A DNA stretch of 64,000 nt from Allohoeflea poritis (GTDB lineage Bacteria > Pseudomonadota > Alphaproteobacteria > Rhizobiales > Rhizobiaceae): positions 1 to 64,000 of the forward strand of contig NZ_JAPJZH010000004.1 of the NCBI RefSeq assembly GCF_027889715.1. Direction: 5' to 3'. The notes beneath the pieces are model-generated. The model had not been told where the DNA came from. It saw only the letters and a list, made by a program, of their open reading frames with translations, and did not search any database. Below are positions 17,777 through 28,510 of the stretch, one piece after another (within the stretch, counting starts at the first letter, position 1; the number at the start of each line of letters is the position of its first letter). Made by a program: the position numbers and the translations under genes.

Positions 17777-18853
17777 TCATCGGATCATGCGCGAGACCAT
17801 CTGGGCCGTGTAGTCGACCATAGGCACGATACGGGCGTAGTTGAGGCGGGTCGGACCGATCACGCCGACGGCGCCGACCACCCGGTCTTCGCTGTCGCGG
17901 TAGGGCGCAACGACGAGCGACGAGCCGGAAAGCGAGAAAAGCTTGTTTTCCGAACCGATGAAGATTCGCACGCCCGATCCCTCCTCGGCCAGATCGAGAA
18001 GCTCGATCAGCCCGTCCTTCTTTTCGAGATCGTCGAAAAGCAGCCGAAGCCGTTCGACCTCTTCCATGTCGGAGATGGAATCGAGCAGATTGGCACGGCC
18101 GCGCACGATCAGCCGCGCCGGCTGGCCTTCGGCGGTGCCGGACCACACGGCCACACCGCGCTCGACGAGCGCCTGGGACAGATCGTCAAGCTCGCGGCTG
18201 ACTTCGTTCTTCAGCCGCTTCAGCTCGCCGCGCAGTTCCGCAAGCGTATGCCCGGCCAGGTGGGCATTGAGGAAATTCGCGGCCTCCGTCAACTGCGAGG
18301 CGGTGACCCCCGCCGGCAGTTCGATGATACGGTTCTCGACCTGGTCATTGCCGCCGACAAGAACGACAAGCGCACGCGTCGGCTCCAGCCTGACGAATTC
18401 GATATGCTTGACGACCGCATCGCTCTTGTTGGCGATGACGAGGCCGGCGCCGCGCGACAGGCCCGACAGCATCTGGCTGGCTTCCGTCAGCAGCGTCTCG
18501 ACCGACTGGTCGCGCTCTATGCTGCTGACCTGCCGCTCGATCATGTCACGCTCGTCCGTCGAGAGATTCCCGGTCTCCATGAAGGCGTCGACAAAGAACC
18601 GGAGACCCTGCTGCGTCGGCAGGCGTCCGGCGCTGATATGCGGCGCGTAGATGAGGCCGAGTTCCTCGAGATCGCTCATCACATTGCGCACGGAAGCAGG
18701 CGAAAGCGCCATCGGCAGGACGCGCGACAGGTTGCGCGATCCGACCGGATCGCCGGAATCGAGATAAAGTTCGACGATGCTGCGAAAGATCTCCCGCGTC
18801 CGCTCGTCGAGCGGCGCGGGTTCAGCCGTTCCCAATCGCGTTTCCTTGTTCAT
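17777..18853 (-). CDS. hrcA: Heat-inducible transcription repressor HrcA
   Basis: 358 aa. HrcA binds CIRCE operators and represses groESL. The N-terminal winged helix ([26 protein letters not shown]... [19 protein letters not shown]... [20 protein letters not shown]) and the GAF-like effector part (about residues 130-350) are complete. MNKET was chosen as start, although an extended frame runs 22 codons further upstream. No CIRCE (TTAGCACTC-N9-GAGTGCTAA) was found in the upstream region, so its targets lie elsewhere. Divergent from rph. Confidence 0.95.
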   Translation of the reverse strand: MNKETRLGTAEPAPLDERTREIFRSIVELYLDSGDPVGSRNLSRVLPMALSPASVRNVMSDLEELGLIYAPHISAGRLPTQQGLRFFVDAFMETGNLSTDERDMIERQVSSIERDQSVETLLTEASQMLSGLSRGAGLVIANKSDAVVKHIEFVRLEPTRALVVLVGGNDQVENRIIELPAGVTASQLTEAANFLNAHLAGHTLAELRGELKRLKNEVSRELDDLSQALVERGVAVWSGTAEGQPARLIVRGRANLLDSISDMEEVERLRLLFDDLEKKDGLIELLDLAEEGSGVRIFIGSENKLFSLSGSSLVVAPYRDSEDRVVGAVGVIGPTRLNYARIVPMVDYTAQMVSRMIR

Positions 18854-19007
18854 GCATCCGGACTCTTTGCTGTTGCGCGGCCATGGGCTGCAGTTTCGCC
18901 GCTGCCGCGAAAAAATCAAATCGCATGCTTGCTATATAGTGCATTTTCTTTGCAAGCGCCGCAAAGGGGCGTTAGGACCTTCGTGAAACACAAACGGGAG
19001 TTCCCAT

Positions 19008-19730
19008 ATGCGCCCATCAGGCAGAAGAACCGACGAAATGCGGGCGGTTTCCTTTGAACGCGGCTTTTCCAAACATGCGGAAGGATCGTGCCTCGTCAAA
19101 TTCGGCGATACGCATGTGCTGTGCACGGCCAGTCTCGAAGAGCGCGTTCCGCCATGGCTGCGCAATGCCGGCAAAGGCTGGGTGACGGCTGAATACGGCA
19201 TGTTGCCGCGCGCGACGGGCGAACGCATGCGCCGCGAAGCCTCGGCCGGAAAGCAGAGTGGAAGAACGCAAGAAATTCAGAGGCTTATTGGCCGCTCCCT
19301 GCGCGCTGTCGTGGACCTTGAAGCACTGGGCGAACGGCAGATTTCCGTCGATTGCGACGTTATCCAGGCCGACGGCGGCACCCGAACCGCGTCGATTACC
19401 GGCGCCTGGGTGGCGCTGCATGATTGCCTGAAATGGATGGAAGCGCGGAGCATGGTATCGGCCGACAAGGTGCTGAAGGACCACATCGCCGCCATTTCCT
19501 GCGGCATTTTTCTGGGGCAGCCGGTTCTCGATCTCGACTACACCGAGGATTCCTCGGCCGAAACCGACGCGAACTTCGTTCTCACCGGTTCGGGCGGGAT
19601 TGTCGAAATACAGGGCACCGCCGAGGGAGAACCGTTCAGCGAAGCGCAATTCAATGCCATGCTGGGCCTGGCGAAAAGCGGCGTCGCGTCACTCGTCGAA
19701 CTGCAGCAGCAGACGACGGCCACGGATTGA
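19008..19730 (+). CDS. rph: Ribonuclease PH
   Basis: 240 aa phosphorolytic 3'-5' exoribonuclease that trims tRNA 3' ends. Family hallmarks: [20 protein letters not shown] at the N-terminus, [22 protein letters not shown], the RNase-PH block [49 protein letters not shown], and the C-terminal [17 protein letters not shown], given here as consecutive stretches of the protein. First gene of rph-VOC-rdgB-hemW, a conserved rhizobial run (rph, rdgB and hemW). GGAG precedes the ATG. Confidence 0.97.
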   Translation: MRPSGRRTDEMRAVSFERGFSKHAEGSCLVKFGDTHVLCTASLEERVPPWLRNAGKGWVTAEYGMLPRATGERMRREASAGKQSGRTQEIQRLIGRSLRAVVDLEALGERQISVDCDVIQADGGTRTASITGAWVALHDCLKWMEARSMVSADKVLKDHIAAISCGIFLGQPVLDLDYTEDSSAETDANFVLTGSGGIVEIQGTAEGEPFSEAQFNAMLGLAKSGVASLVELQQQTTATD

Positions 19731-19741
19731 CGGTTGCCGCC

Positions 19742-20161
19742 ATGCAGGCGCCCGGCCATGTCCTGGAAACAGCGCTCTACGCCCGCGACCTGGATGCGGC
19801 GGAACGGTTCTATGGCGAGTTTCTGGGGCTCGAGAAAGTCACGCGCATGGGCGACCGGCATGTCTTTTTCCGCTGCGGCCGCGGCATGGTGCTGATTTTC
19901 AATCCGGACGAATCGATCAAACCGCCGCAAAACCCGGCAATGCCGGTGCCGGTCCACGGAGCAATCGGTGAAGGCCATCTGTGTTTCGGCGCAACGGACA
20001 AGGAACTGGAAGCCATTGAAAAGACGCTTGTTTCCGCAAATGTCGAGATCGAGGCGGACTTCCGGTGGCCGGGCGGCGGGCGCTCCATCTATGTGCGCGA
20101 TCCGGCCGGAAACAGCATCGAATTCGCCGAACCCCGCATCTGGGGCTTCGGCGGACAATAG
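19742..20161 (+). CDS. VOC-family (glyoxalase/bleomycin-resistance fold) protein
   Basis: 139 aa. The opening [22 protein letters not shown] and closing [21 protein letters not shown] are typical of VOC dioxygenase/lyase-type proteins with metal ligands His and Glu (EGHLCFG; SIEFAE). It is inserted between rph and rdgB with gaps of only 11 nt on each side, so it is co-transcribed with them. There is no good ribosome site at 19742; translation is probably coupled to rph. The substrate is unknown. Confidence 0.8.
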   Translation: MQAPGHVLETALYARDLDAAERFYGEFLGLEKVTRMGDRHVFFRCGRGMVLIFNPDESIKPPQNPAMPVPVHGAIGEGHLCFGATDKELEAIEKTLVSANVEIEADFRWPGGGRSIYVRDPAGNSIEFAEPRIWGFGGQ

Positions 20162-20172
20162 GGACCAATGAT

Positions 20173-20787
20173 GTGAGACGGCTGACCGACAAGACGCTGG
20201 TGATTGCCAGCCACAACCAGGGAAAGATCCGCGAGTTGCGGGACCTGCTCGATCCGCTCGGCTACACGCTGCTGACGGCGACGGATCTGGACCTGCCCGA
20301 GCCGGAGGAGACCGGCCTCACATTCGAGGAAAACGCCCGCCTGAAGGCCGTTGCTTCGGCGACAGCGTCGCAACGACCGTCGCTCGCAGACGATTCCGGT
20401 CTTGCGGTCGACGGGCTCGACGGCGCGCCCGGTATCTATTCGGCCCGCTGGGCCGGGCCGGAAAAGGACTTCCAGGCCGCCATGAAGCGCGTGCACGACG
20501 CGCTGCAGGAAAGGTCCGCGCAAAACCGGCAGGCGCGCTTCGTTTCGGTTATTTGTCTTGCATGGCCGGACGGACATGTGGAATATTTCCGCGGCGAAGT
20601 TGAAGGCACGATTGTCTGGCCTCCCCGCGGAGACCAGGGCTTCGGCTACGATCCGATTTTCCAGCCGGACGGTTTTGCCGTCACATTCGGGGAGATGGAC
20701 GCGGATCAGAAACACGGGCTTGACCGGCCGCTCTCGCACCGGGCGCGCGCGTTCAAGCGGTTTGCCGAGGAGTGCCTTGAAGGCTAA
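20173..20787 (+). CDS. rdgB: RdgB/HAM1 non-canonical purine NTP pyrophosphatase
   Basis: 204 aa, GTG start (AGGGA about 8 nt upstream). Hydrolyses dITP/ITP and XTP to protect DNA. Motifs: [17 protein letters not shown] (substrate loop), [10 protein letters not shown], the catalytic [25 protein letters not shown], and [12 protein letters not shown] with [23 protein letters not shown] at the C-terminus. It lies between a VOC gene and hemW; the rdgB-hemW pair is conserved in rhizobia. Confidence 0.95.
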   Translation: MRRLTDKTLVIASHNQGKIRELRDLLDPLGYTLLTATDLDLPEPEETGLTFEENARLKAVASATASQRPSLADDSGLAVDGLDGAPGIYSARWAGPEKDFQAAMKRVHDALQERSAQNRQARFVSVICLAWPDGHVEYFRGEVEGTIVWPPRGDQGFGYDPIFQPDGFAVTFGEMDADQKHGLDRPLSHRARAFKRFAEECLEG

Positions 20788-20791
20788 CGGG

Positions 20792-21961
20792 ATGGGTGGG
20801 GCAATACTGGACTATAGCGACCCGGGATTCGGGATCTATGTGCACTGGCCGTTCTGCGCGGCCAAGTGCCCCTATTGCGACTTCAACAGTCATGTGCGCC
20901 ACAAGCCCGTCGACCAGCCGCGCTTCGTTGCCGCTTTTCAGCGCGAAATCCTGCAGATGCGGGCGATAACCGGCGCGCGAACGGTGACCAGCATCTTTTT
21001 CGGCGGCGGCACGCCCTCCCTGATGGCGCCGCAGACGGTGGATGAGATCCTGTCGGCGATCGGCCGGGCCTGGGATGTCGCGATCGATGCGGAAATCACG
21101 CTCGAAGCCAATCCGTCAAGCGTCGAGGCCGAACGGTTTCGCGGCTACCGGGCAGCCGGCGTGAACCGTGTATCGCTCGGTGTGCAGGCCCTCAACGACA
21201 GCGACCTCAAGACGCTCGGCCGTTTGCACAGCGTCTCCGAGGCCTTGACGGCAATCGAACTGGCGCGCGAGACCTTTCCCCGACTTTCCTTCGATCTGAT
21301 TTATGCGCGGCCCGGCCAGAGCGTTCAGGACTGGGAGCGCGAGCTTGACGCCGCGATCGGCCACGCCGCCGACCATCTGTCGCTCTATCAGTTGACCATC
21401 GAGCAGGGAACACCGTTTTACGGGCTTTACAAAAGCGGCCGGCTGAAGATTCCCGACGGCGACCTCAGCGCTGATCTCTACGAGGCGACGCAGGCCCTGA
21501 CCAGTGCCCGCGGTCTGCCGGCCTACGAGGTCTCCAACCACGCGGTGCCGGGCGCGGAAAGCCGTCATAACCTCACCTATTGGCGCTATGGCGACTATGT
21601 GGGTCTCGGCGCGGGCGCGCATGGCCGTCTGTCGCACGCATATGGCAGGATCGGAACCGTCAACCGGCGGCTGCCCGAACAGTGGCTCGAGCAGGTCGAG
21701 ACACTTGGTCATGGCATGGAATCGGAAGAGCGCCTCGACACCGAGGCGCAGGCGGACGAGTTGATGCTGATGGGGCTGCGGCTGCGCGAAGGTTTCGACG
21801 TGACACGCTGGCGCGACCTTTCAGGCCGTTCCGTCGATCCCGACAAGGAAAGCTTTCTGATCTCGCACGGTCTGCTGGAACGGCTCGGCAATTCGCGCCT
21901 GCGCTGCACGCCTGCGGGCATGATGGTGCTCGACGCGGTGGTCGCGGATCTCGCTGCCTGA
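20792..21961 (+). CDS. hemW: HemW-type radical SAM heme chaperone
   Basis: 389 aa. The radical-SAM cysteine motif CAAKCPYCDF (C-x3-C-x2-C) is near residue 26 after IYVHWPFC. The HemN/HemW block includes SIFFGGGTPSLM, EITLEANPSSVE, GVNRVSLGVQALND and LSLYQLTIEQGTPFY, then HNLTYWRYGDYVGLGAGAHGR. It was long annotated as coproporphyrinogen III oxidase, but the C-x3-C-x2-C type lacking the HemN-specific fourth cysteine belongs to HemW heme chaperones. The start is 4 nt after the rdgB stop, and its AAGG site lies inside the end of rdgB. Confidence 0.93.
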   Translation: MGGAILDYSDPGFGIYVHWPFCAAKCPYCDFNSHVRHKPVDQPRFVAAFQREILQMRAITGARTVTSIFFGGGTPSLMAPQTVDEILSAIGRAWDVAIDAEITLEANPSSVEAERFRGYRAAGVNRVSLGVQALNDSDLKTLGRLHSVSEALTAIELARETFPRLSFDLIYARPGQSVQDWERELDAAIGHAADHLSLYQLTIEQGTPFYGLYKSGRLKIPDGDLSADLYEATQALTSARGLPAYEVSNHAVPGAESRHNLTYWRYGDYVGLGAGAHGRLSHAYGRIGTVNRRLPEQWLEQVETLGHGMESEERLDTEAQADELMLMGLRLREGFDVTRWRDLSGRSVDPDKESFLISHGLLERLGNSRLRCTPAGMMVLDAVVADLAA

Positions 21962-21968
21962 GATGAAT

Positions 21969-22304
21969 TCAGCCCGCCAGGCAACGCCGCAGAAAGAGCT
22001 GCCGCGGCGTCCTGTTGTAGTCCCAATAGGTGCCCTGATCGGCATAGTAGGCGGCGCTCGCGGGCGGACAGAGCCGGCTGCTTCCATCGCCGCAAGAGAC
22101 CCATCTGTCGCCGATATAGCCCGGTTCCTGATTGACGACAGGCTTCTCCGGATACCGTTTCCATGCCTCGGCCCGGCACTGGGAATAGCCGTTGCTGCTG
22201 GACCCGGCGGCAATACCGGGTTCGTAGCCGGTTTCCGACACACAGCCGGACATCAACATTGCCAGAGCGGCCAATGCCGAAATGTGCAGATATCTCGTAT
22301 TCAC
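21969..22304 (-). CDS. Small exported lipoprotein
   Basis: 111 aa. Lipoprotein signal MNTRYLHISALAALAMLMSGC, with a lipobox Cys at 21. Mature part has further cysteines (QCRAEAW, WVSCGDG, SRLCPPA, LRRCLAG) that could pair as disulfides, and many aromatic residues. No family recognised. It is convergent with hemW, 7 nt away. Confidence 0.7.
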   Translation of the reverse strand: MNTRYLHISALAALAMLMSGCVSETGYEPGIAAGSSSNGYSQCRAEAWKRYPEKPVVNQEPGYIGDRWVSCGDGSSRLCPPASAAYYADQGTYWDYNRTPRQLFLRRCLAG

Positions 22305-22361
22305 GCTGTGCCCCGCTTGCTGATTCGACGGCGTTCGCCGGCAGACTAGACAGTCTTTCGC

Positions 22362-22841
22362 TTAAATAGAAGCATTTGATGGCGGGACAATGATCTCCAT
22401 GAGCGGCAGCGACCGCCCGGGGATCGTGTCCGACGGCGCGGTGCCAACCGGGCGGGCGCCCATGCGCTCATAGAATGCCTCGGCGTTGGGATCGGACAGG
22501 ATCGACAGGCGCTCTATGCCGCGCGACCGGGCCAGTGCCATCAACGCCGCGAAGAGAGCCGTGCCGACACCTTTGCCCATGGCGTCGGGATCGATGAAAA
22601 AGAGATCGATTTCGAAACCATCCCCGTCCGGACCGATGGCGGCAACGCCCTGCGGCCGGCCGGCGCTTTCGGCAATCAGCACCCAGCCTGCGGCGATGCG
22701 GTCGCAATTAACGGTCAACGCTTCGCGGCTGCGTTCCATGAAGCGGTCGTCATAGCCCCAATGGGCCTTTGAACGATGGCAGAGCGCCGTCAGGAGATCG
22801 GCCTCCTCGCGCCTTGCCGGCCGGATGCTGATCCCGGTCAT
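22362..22841 (-). CDS. GNAT-family N-acetyltransferase
   Basis: 159 aa. ISIRPARREEADLLTALCHRSKAHWGYDD opening; acetyl-CoA loop in FIDPDAMGKGVGTALFAALMALARSRG; C-terminal LSILSDPNAEAFYERMGARPVG. The HWGYDD segment recurs in a subgroup of bacterial GNATs of unknown substrate. It starts 6 nt downstream of gpmA, so it is the last gene of an ABC-dapB-gpmA-GNAT run. Confidence 0.85.
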   Translation of the reverse strand: MTGISIRPARREEADLLTALCHRSKAHWGYDDRFMERSREALTVNCDRIAAGWVLIAESAGRPQGVAAIGPDGDGFEIDLFFIDPDAMGKGVGTALFAALMALARSRGIERLSILSDPNAEAFYERMGARPVGTAPSDTIPGRSLPLMEIIVPPSNASI

Positions 22842-22847
22842 GAGGGC

Positions 22848-23483
22848 TCAGTGCGCCTTGGACATGTCTCCGAGGACTTCCTTGGAGGCAACCGTGGAAT
22901 CGGCCTTCAGCTTGTAGACCATCGGCACGCCGGTCGCCAGATTGAGGCTGGTGATTTCGTCGCGGCTCAGGCGGTCGAGGACCATGACCAGGGAGCGCAG
23001 CGAGTTGCCGTGCGCCGCCACAAGGACGTTCTGGCCGGCCAGGACACGCGGCAGGATCTCGGTCATGTAGTAGGGCCAGACCCGGGCACCGGTGTCCTTG
23101 AGGCTTTCGCCGCCGGGCGGCGGCACGTCGTAGGAACGGCGCCAGATATGCACCTGTTCCTCACCCCATTTTTCGCGCGCGTCATCCTTGTTCAGACCAG
23201 CCAGATCGCCATAGTCGCGCTCGTTCAGCGCCTGGTCGTGGATCGTCTCGAGATCGGGCTGGCCGATGCCGTCGAGGATGATCTGGCAGGTCCGCTCGGC
23301 GCGCACCAGCACCGAGGTGAAGGCGATGTCGAAGCGGATTCCGTAGTCCTTCAGGGCCTGGCCGCCTGCTATTGCCTCTTCGAGACCCTGCTCGGTCAGG
23401 TCCGGGTTCTTCCAGCCGGTGAACAGGTTCTTCAGGTTCCATTCGCTTTGGCCGTGGCGAACGAGGACGAGGGTTCCGGACAT
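22848..23483 (-). CDS. gpmA: 2,3-bisphosphoglycerate-dependent phosphoglycerate mutase
   Basis: 211 aa glycolytic enzyme interconverting 3- and 2-phosphoglycerate. [20 protein letters not shown] contains the phospho-acceptor His in RHG. The second His is in [13 protein letters not shown], and Glu/Arg residues are in [14 protein letters not shown] and [14 protein letters not shown]. The shortened form (about 210 rather than 250 residues) is usual in rhizobia. Located 20 nt downstream of dapB. Confidence 0.96.
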   Translation of the reverse strand: MSGTLVLVRHGQSEWNLKNLFTGWKNPDLTEQGLEEAIAGGQALKDYGIRFDIAFTSVLVRAERTCQIILDGIGQPDLETIHDQALNERDYGDLAGLNKDDAREKWGEEQVHIWRRSYDVPPPGGESLKDTGARVWPYYMTEILPRVLAGQNVLVAAHGNSLRSLVMVLDRLSRDEITSLNLATGVPMVYKLKADSTVASKEVLGDMSKAH

Positions 23484-23503
23484 GATTTTCCGCCTTTCAG
23501 GGT

Positions 23504-24313
23504 TCAGGAGATTCCGAGGACGTCGAGCATTGAGTAAAGCCCGGGATCGCGGTTGCGGGCCCAGAGCGCGGCCTTGACGGCGCCGCGCGCGAAGATCGAG
23601 CGGTCAAGGGCGCGGTGCGTGAGTTCGACGACCTCGCCTTCGCCGGCAAGCAGCACCGAATGCTCGCCGACCACGGAGCCGCCCCTGAGGGTGGCAAAGC
23701 CGATCGTGCCCTTCGGGCGCGGTCCGGTCTGCCCGTCGCGCACGCGCACGCTGTTGTCGGACAGGTCAACGCCGCGGCCTTCGGCAGCAGCTTCTCCCAG
23801 CAGATAGGCGGTTCCGGAAGGCGCATCGACCTTGTGCTTGTGGTGCATCTCGACCACTTCTATGTCCCAGTCGGCGTCAAGCGCCTTGGCGGCCTGGCGC
23901 ACCAGAACGCTCAGGAGATTGACGCCGAGGCTCATATTGCCGGATTTGACAATCGCGGCACGTGCCGCGTTCGCACGGATCGCATCCTCCTGGGCCGCGT
24001 CGAGCCCGGTCGTGCCGATCACGTGAACGATGCCGGCATCGGCGGCAAGGCGGGAAAATTCCACCGAAACGGCCGGCGCGGTAAAGTCGAGCACACCGTC
24101 GGCAGCGGCAAAGGCCGCTTCCGCATCATCGCCAATGGCAACGCCAACCGGCCCGAGACGGGCAAGTTCCCCGGCGTCGCGCCCGAGCGCGTCGGAGCCG
24201 CTGCGCTCGACAGCCGCGGCCAAAGCCGCGCCATCGACCGCATCGATCGCCCGAATGAGCGCCTGCCCCATGCGGCCGGCGGCGCCGACCACGGCCAATC
24301 GCATATCAGCCAT
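23504..24313 (-). CDS. dapB: 4-hydroxy-tetrahydrodipicolinate reductase
   Basis: 269 aa NAD(P)H-dependent enzyme of lysine and diaminopimelate synthesis. The nucleotide-binding [16 protein letters not shown] is at the N-terminus, [11 protein letters not shown] and GTTGLD follow, and the catalytic signature [18 protein letters not shown] is present. Its ATG lies upstream of the ABC gene stop, so the two overlap by 8 nt. GAGG precedes the start. Confidence 0.97.
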   Translation of the reverse strand: MADMRLAVVGAAGRMGQALIRAIDAVDGAALAAAVERSGSDALGRDAGELARLGPVGVAIGDDAEAAFAAADGVLDFTAPAVSVEFSRLAADAGIVHVIGTTGLDAAQEDAIRANAARAAIVKSGNMSLGVNLLSVLVRQAAKALDADWDIEVVEMHHKHKVDAPSGTAYLLGEAAAEGRGVDLSDNSVRVRDGQTGPRPKGTIGFATLRGGSVVGEHSVLLAGEGEVVELTHRALDRSIFARGAVKAALWARNRDPGLYSMLDVLGIS

Positions 24314-26138
24314 GTTCGACCTCGCTTTTTACCGGTGTCACCTGAATTCCGAGATTTTCACTGCCGTCGATGCCCAACGCCTGAAGCTTCAGGAATCGCG
24401 CATAGATGCCGTTCTCCAGTTCCGCCAGCTCGCTGTGGCTGCCCTGCTCGGTCACCCGGCCTTTCATCATGACGATGATCTTGTCGGCACGGGCAATGGT
24501 CGAGAGCCTGTGGGCAATGACGAGCACGGTGCGTCCGCTCATCGCATCGTCCAGGGCCTTTTGCACCAGGACCTCCGATTCGGTGTCGAGCGCCGATGTC
24601 GCCTCGTCGAGCAGCAGGATCGGCGCATTGCGGATCACGGCCCTGGCAATCGAAATACGCTGGCGCTGTCCGCCCGACAGCGTCGAGCCGCCCTCGCCGA
24701 CCGGCGTGTCGTAGCCATCGGGCTGTTCGAGAATGAAGTCATGGGCATAGGCAAGCCGTGCAGCTTGCTCCACCTCTTCATCCGTGGCGCCCGGACGCCC
24801 GTAGCGGATGTTGTCGCGGATGGTGCCCTCGAAGAGGTAGGGGTGCTGTGAGACATAGGCGATCGCATCGCGAAGCGAATGCTTGGTGACACCGGCAATG
24901 TCCTGACCGTCAATGAAGATACGGCCGCCATCGAGATCGTAGAAGCGCGGCAGAAGGTTGACGATCGTCGTCTTGCCAGCGCCGGACGGCCCGACCAAGG
25001 CCGTCGTCTTGCCGGCCTCGGCAACGAAACTGACATTGTGCAGCACGGGACTTGCGACGGCATAGCCGAATTCCACACCCTCGAAGCGGATTTCGCCTTT
25101 CGTGACGACAAGTTCCTTGGCGTCGGGAACATCCGGCTGGTGCGGATCGATGTCGAGCACCTCATAGATCATCCTGGCGTTGACGATCGCCCGCTCAAGA
25201 TTCACCTGAAGGCGCGCCAGCCGCCGTGCCGGGTCATAGGCAAACAGGAGCGCACCGATAAAGGAAACCAGTGCGCCGGGCAGCTCGTCGGAATTGACCG
25301 TCTGCAGCGCCGCATAGGCCAAGATGCCGGCGACCGCGAGGCCGGCGAGCGAGTCGGTAAGCGGGCCCGTGCGCTCCGTCAGCCGCACGATGCGGTTGGA
25401 CCTTGCCTCCGCATCCTCAACCAGATCGTTCACCTTGTCACGGAGCTGATCCTCCATCGTGAAGGCCTTGACGATGGCTATGCCCTGCATGGTTTCCTGC
25501 ATGACGCCATAGACACGGCTGTTGACCAGCACGGCCTCCCGCGTGACGCTGCGCAGCCGCTTGGCGATATAGCGAAGCGCAAGAACGACCGGCGGGCCGA
25601 CCAGGGCGACGGCGAGCGTCAACTGCCAGTCCTGATAGAGCATCACGCCGACCAGCGCGACGAGCGTCAGCAGGTCCTTGGCGAGCGAGGTGATCGTCAG
25701 GTTCAACACGTCGCGGATGCCGGAGGCGTTCTGTCCGATTCGCGCCGCGAGCTGCGCGGACCGGGTCTCGCCCAGATAGCCGACGCCGAGTTCCATGAGG
25801 TGCGAAAAAAGCCGGCGCTGATAACGGGCGACGATGTTGTTGCCGATCTTGGCCAGCGCGACCGCCTGACCGTAGGTCCCGAGACCGCGTACGACAAAGG
25901 CAATGAAAATCGCGCCTGTTATCGTCCAGATGACATCGAGGCGCTGTTTGGCGAAGGCCTCGTTGACGATATCGCGCAGGATCCAGGCCATGAAGGCGGT
26001 AGACAGGGAAACGCCGACCAGGCAGACAATGGCGAAGGCATAGGTGCCGAGATAGTCGCGAACATTCTCCGACAGAATGCGCCGGAGCATGCCCATCAAT
26101 GTATAGGGATCAATCCGATTTTCGTCCGATTCCGCCAC
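24306..26138 (-). CDS. MsbA-type ABC exporter (fused permease-ATPase)
   Basis: 610 aa half-transporter. The six-helix type-1 exporter domain (about residues 20-325) precedes the ATPase with Walker [11 protein letters not shown]-loop [11 protein letters not shown], signature [14 protein letters not shown], Walker [12 protein letters not shown] and the H-loop AHRLSTI. MsbA homologues flip lipid A core or other lipids; drug export is the alternative. The gene is upstream of and overlaps dapB, and lies downstream of glk (58-nt gap). Confidence 0.9.
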   Translation of the reverse strand: MAESDENRIDPYTLMGMLRRILSENVRDYLGTYAFAIVCLVGVSLSTAFMAWILRDIVNEAFAKQRLDVIWTITGAIFIAFVVRGLGTYGQAVALAKIGNNIVARYQRRLFSHLMELGVGYLGETRSAQLAARIGQNASGIRDVLNLTITSLAKDLLTLVALVGVMLYQDWQLTLAVALVGPPVVLALRYIAKRLRSVTREAVLVNSRVYGVMQETMQGIAIVKAFTMEDQLRDKVNDLVEDAEARSNRIVRLTERTGPLTDSLAGLAVAGILAYAALQTVNSDELPGALVSFIGALLFAYDPARRLARLQVNLERAIVNARMIYEVLDIDPHQPDVPDAKELVVTKGEIRFEGVEFGYAVASPVLHNVSFVAEAGKTTALVGPSGAGKTTIVNLLPRFYDLDGGRIFIDGQDIAGVTKHSLRDAIAYVSQHPYLFEGTIRDNIRYGRPGATDEEVEQAARLAYAHDFILEQPDGYDTPVGEGGSTLSGGQRQRISIARAVIRNAPILLLDEATSALDTESEVLVQKALDDAMSGRTVLVIAHRLSTIARADKIIVMMKGRVTEQGSHSELAELENGIYARFLKLQALGIDGSENLGIQVTPVKSEVEHG

Positions 26139-26196
26139 CGTTTAAGTCCTGAACTGTTCCTTACAGCGGCTCTATATACGCTTCAAAGGGCTTTGC

Positions 26197-27222
26197 CTAT
26201 GCCCTCCAGCGGCGCCCTTCCGTCGCAACGCCGAAACGGATCGGCGTGCGCGCAAAAGACGCAAGGCCGAATAGCGCGGCCAGCGGATGCGTGATCACAT
26301 TGGTCGGGATTGACTTCAGAAGCGCGCTGTGCGGCGCCTTGTCCTCGAACGCCGCCCGGAACTCGGGCCTTTCGAGCACGGGCACGATTTTCTGCGCGAT
26401 ACCGCCGGACAGGAAAACACCGCCGCGCGCCATGAAAACCAGCGCCAGGTCACCGGCGACCCGGCCGAGATAGGTGGCGAAAAGCGACAGCGTTTCCGCC
26501 GCGACCGGATCGGCGCCCTCCAGCCCGGCAGCCGTTATCTCGTGCGGCGCCTTGTAAGCCGGCTTGATTTCATCCGCCTTGCAGACCGCCCGGTAGAGAT
26601 TGACCATGCCGCTGCCGCAAAGAACCTGCTCGGCGGAGATGCGGCCCTCGATGGCCTCGATATGCGGGAATATCGCAAAATCGCGCTCGGTGCGCGGACC
26701 GAGGTCGATATGTCCGCCTTCTCCGGGAACCGGTATCCAGTTGTGGTTGGAATAGACCAGGCCGGCGACGCCGAGGCCGGTGCCCGGACCCAGAACAACC
26801 CGCGACGCATTGGAATCGATTTCGCCGCCGCCGATGCGGTGCCGGTGTTCGTCGTCCAGCGATGCGGCCGCCAGCGCCTGCGCCTCGAAATCGTTGAGAA
26901 CGATGACATCCTCGAGGAAAAAATCACGCATCATCTGTTTGGGCCGGACAACCCACGGGCAGTTGGTCAGCGGCGTTTCGTCGCCGTCCACCGGTCCGGC
27001 TATGGCGAAGATTGCGGAACGCGGCTGAACCGAGGTCTTGTCGAGGACACAGGTCTGAATGGCTTCCTCGATGGTCTCGAAATCAGCGGTCGCCAGGATC
27101 GGAAACTCCTTCGGCTGCGCATAGGCATCGACAAGAATGGCAAAACGCGCATTTGTTCCGCCGATATCGCCGATCAGGATCGGGAAATGAATGATTGCTT
27201 CCTGGTCCATGATATTTGGCAT
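26197..27222 (-). CDS. glk: Glucokinase
   Basis: 341 aa, E. coli Glk-type (not ROK). The phosphate motif [14 protein letters not shown] starts at residue 15. The sugar-binding region includes [28 protein letters not shown] and [27 protein letters not shown] is near the end. It phosphorylates glucose to G6P for Entner-Doudoroff metabolism. The start at 27222 (MPNIMDQ) was preferred to an upstream one. The 179-bp gap to mepA probably carries its promoter. Confidence 0.94.
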   Translation of the reverse strand: MPNIMDQEAIIHFPILIGDIGGTNARFAILVDAYAQPKEFPILATADFETIEEAIQTCVLDKTSVQPRSAIFAIAGPVDGDETPLTNCPWVVRPKQMMRDFFLEDVIVLNDFEAQALAAASLDDEHRHRIGGGEIDSNASRVVLGPGTGLGVAGLVYSNHNWIPVPGEGGHIDLGPRTERDFAIFPHIEAIEGRISAEQVLCGSGMVNLYRAVCKADEIKPAYKAPHEITAAGLEGADPVAAETLSLFATYLGRVAGDLALVFMARGGVFLSGGIAQKIVPVLERPEFRAAFEDKAPHSALLKSIPTNVITHPLAALFGLASFARTPIRFGVATEGRRWRA

Positions 27223-27401
27223 GTTCCGAAGATCTCCGAAATCAATCGCTATGGCGCGCCCGTCGCCGGTCCTCGCCAAAGCTCAATTCTACCGCATTAA
27301 ATCGATTTGAATTCACCCTATAGGAAATTGCAAAGGCAATTGAAAGCAGCGGCGGCGCTTATTTTACGTCAAAGCCGCATTAATGGGGAATTGTTGCAGT
27401 C

Positions 27402-28451
27402 TTATTGCACAAAGGGACGCTCTTTCGGTATCGGAACCAGCGCCGGCATGGAGAATGGCGATTCGACCGGCTTGACCGGCACGAAAGCGGTTTGTGCGCT
27501 GCCTCTGGTCCTGTAGGTGACCGCCTCCTCGGATGCCGGTGCGGCGGAGTTGAGAACGACGGCGCATGCGGAGGGCAGATCCGACAGCATCATATGCTTC
27601 GGTTTTGACGGCTTGACCGACTTCTTGGTCGTTTTTTTTGCGGGCTTCTTCGGCTTCAGCGCCACATTGAACCACCAGTCGAGCTCCTTCCCGCAGCCCG
27701 AATCGGCAGGAACGGCGTTCTGAGCCCTGCAGCCCTTGGAGTTCTTCGGGCAGCGCAGCCTGATATGCATATGGTAGTGGTGGCCATAGTAGGGGCGCAC
27801 CTTGTTAAGGTGCCTGCGGTCTCCGCGCCAGCTCTCGCACAGCTTCTTCTTGATCCCCGGATGCACGAGGACGCGCTGCACCTCCGGATAGCCGGCGGCG
27901 CGCATGATCAGCCGGCCATGGGCATCGGTCCAGACATTAGGATCGACGACAACCGACTTTGCCCTGAGCACGGAGATGGCGCTGGTCGACTCGCGTTCCT
28001 GCGCCGAAAAGCGGCGGTTCGGCATCGGCGTCAGCCAGATGTCCGCATCGAGTCCGATCTGATGCGAGGCATGCCCGGTCAGCATGGGACCGCCGCGCGG
28101 CTGCGACAGGTCGCCGACCAGCAGCCCCGGCCAGCCATCCTTCGTGGCGGCATCGCTCGAAAGCTTCTCGATTGTCTTGATCAGTTCGGGATGGCCCCAG
28201 CGACGGTTGCGCGAAAGGCGCATCGCCTGCCAGTACGGACCGTCGGTGGCAATGGCTATGCCGCCCGAAAGACACCCCTTGGAATAAAAGCCGACCGCCT
28301 GCGCCGGCATGACCGCCGGCAGTTTCTTGCCGCCGAACAGCTGTTTGGCCGGCGTCCCGTCACTTGCCGCGACCTGCCCGATGCTGAAGAGAACCATCGC
28401 GACGGACAAGAGGCTGCTCAGCCACTTCGCTTGCGGAATGCTTTGCATCAT
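27402..28451 (-). CDS. mepA: Penicillin-insensitive murein endopeptidase MepA (M74)
   Basis: 349 aa LAS-type zinc peptidase that cuts D-Ala-meso-DAP crosslinks in the periplasm. A signal peptide ends near VAASDG. Family blocks: FYSKGCLSGG, MRLSRNRRWGHPELI, metal motif GHASHQIGLDADIW (His and Asp ligands), VHPGIKKKLCE and YYGHHYHMHIRLRCP, with the last zinc His. The C-terminal part after residue 260 is Lys-rich (KPKKPAKKTTKKSVKPSKP) and then Pro-rich, an extension that may be disordered or bind the wall. Confidence 0.93.
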   Translation of the reverse strand: MMQSIPQAKWLSSLLSVAMVLFSIGQVAASDGTPAKQLFGGKKLPAVMPAQAVGFYSKGCLSGGIAIATDGPYWQAMRLSRNRRWGHPELIKTIEKLSSDAATKDGWPGLLVGDLSQPRGGPMLTGHASHQIGLDADIWLTPMPNRRFSAQERESTSAISVLRAKSVVVDPNVWTDAHGRLIMRAAGYPEVQRVLVHPGIKKKLCESWRGDRRHLNKVRPYYGHHYHMHIRLRCPKNSKGCRAQNAVPADSGCGKELDWWFNVALKPKKPAKKTTKKSVKPSKPKHMMLSDLPSACAVVLNSAAPASEEAVTYRTRGSAQTAFVPVKPVESPFSMPALVPIPKERPFVQ

Positions 28452-28510
28452 CTCAAGGGCTCCAGGCAGACCGGGATTGGCGCCATACTACGCCAATTCG
28501 GCGGCAATCT

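Noticed and set aside
18854-19007. CIRCE element for hrcA autoregulation
   Set aside because: No TTAGCACTC / GAGTGCTAA pair found in the hrcA-rph intergenic region.
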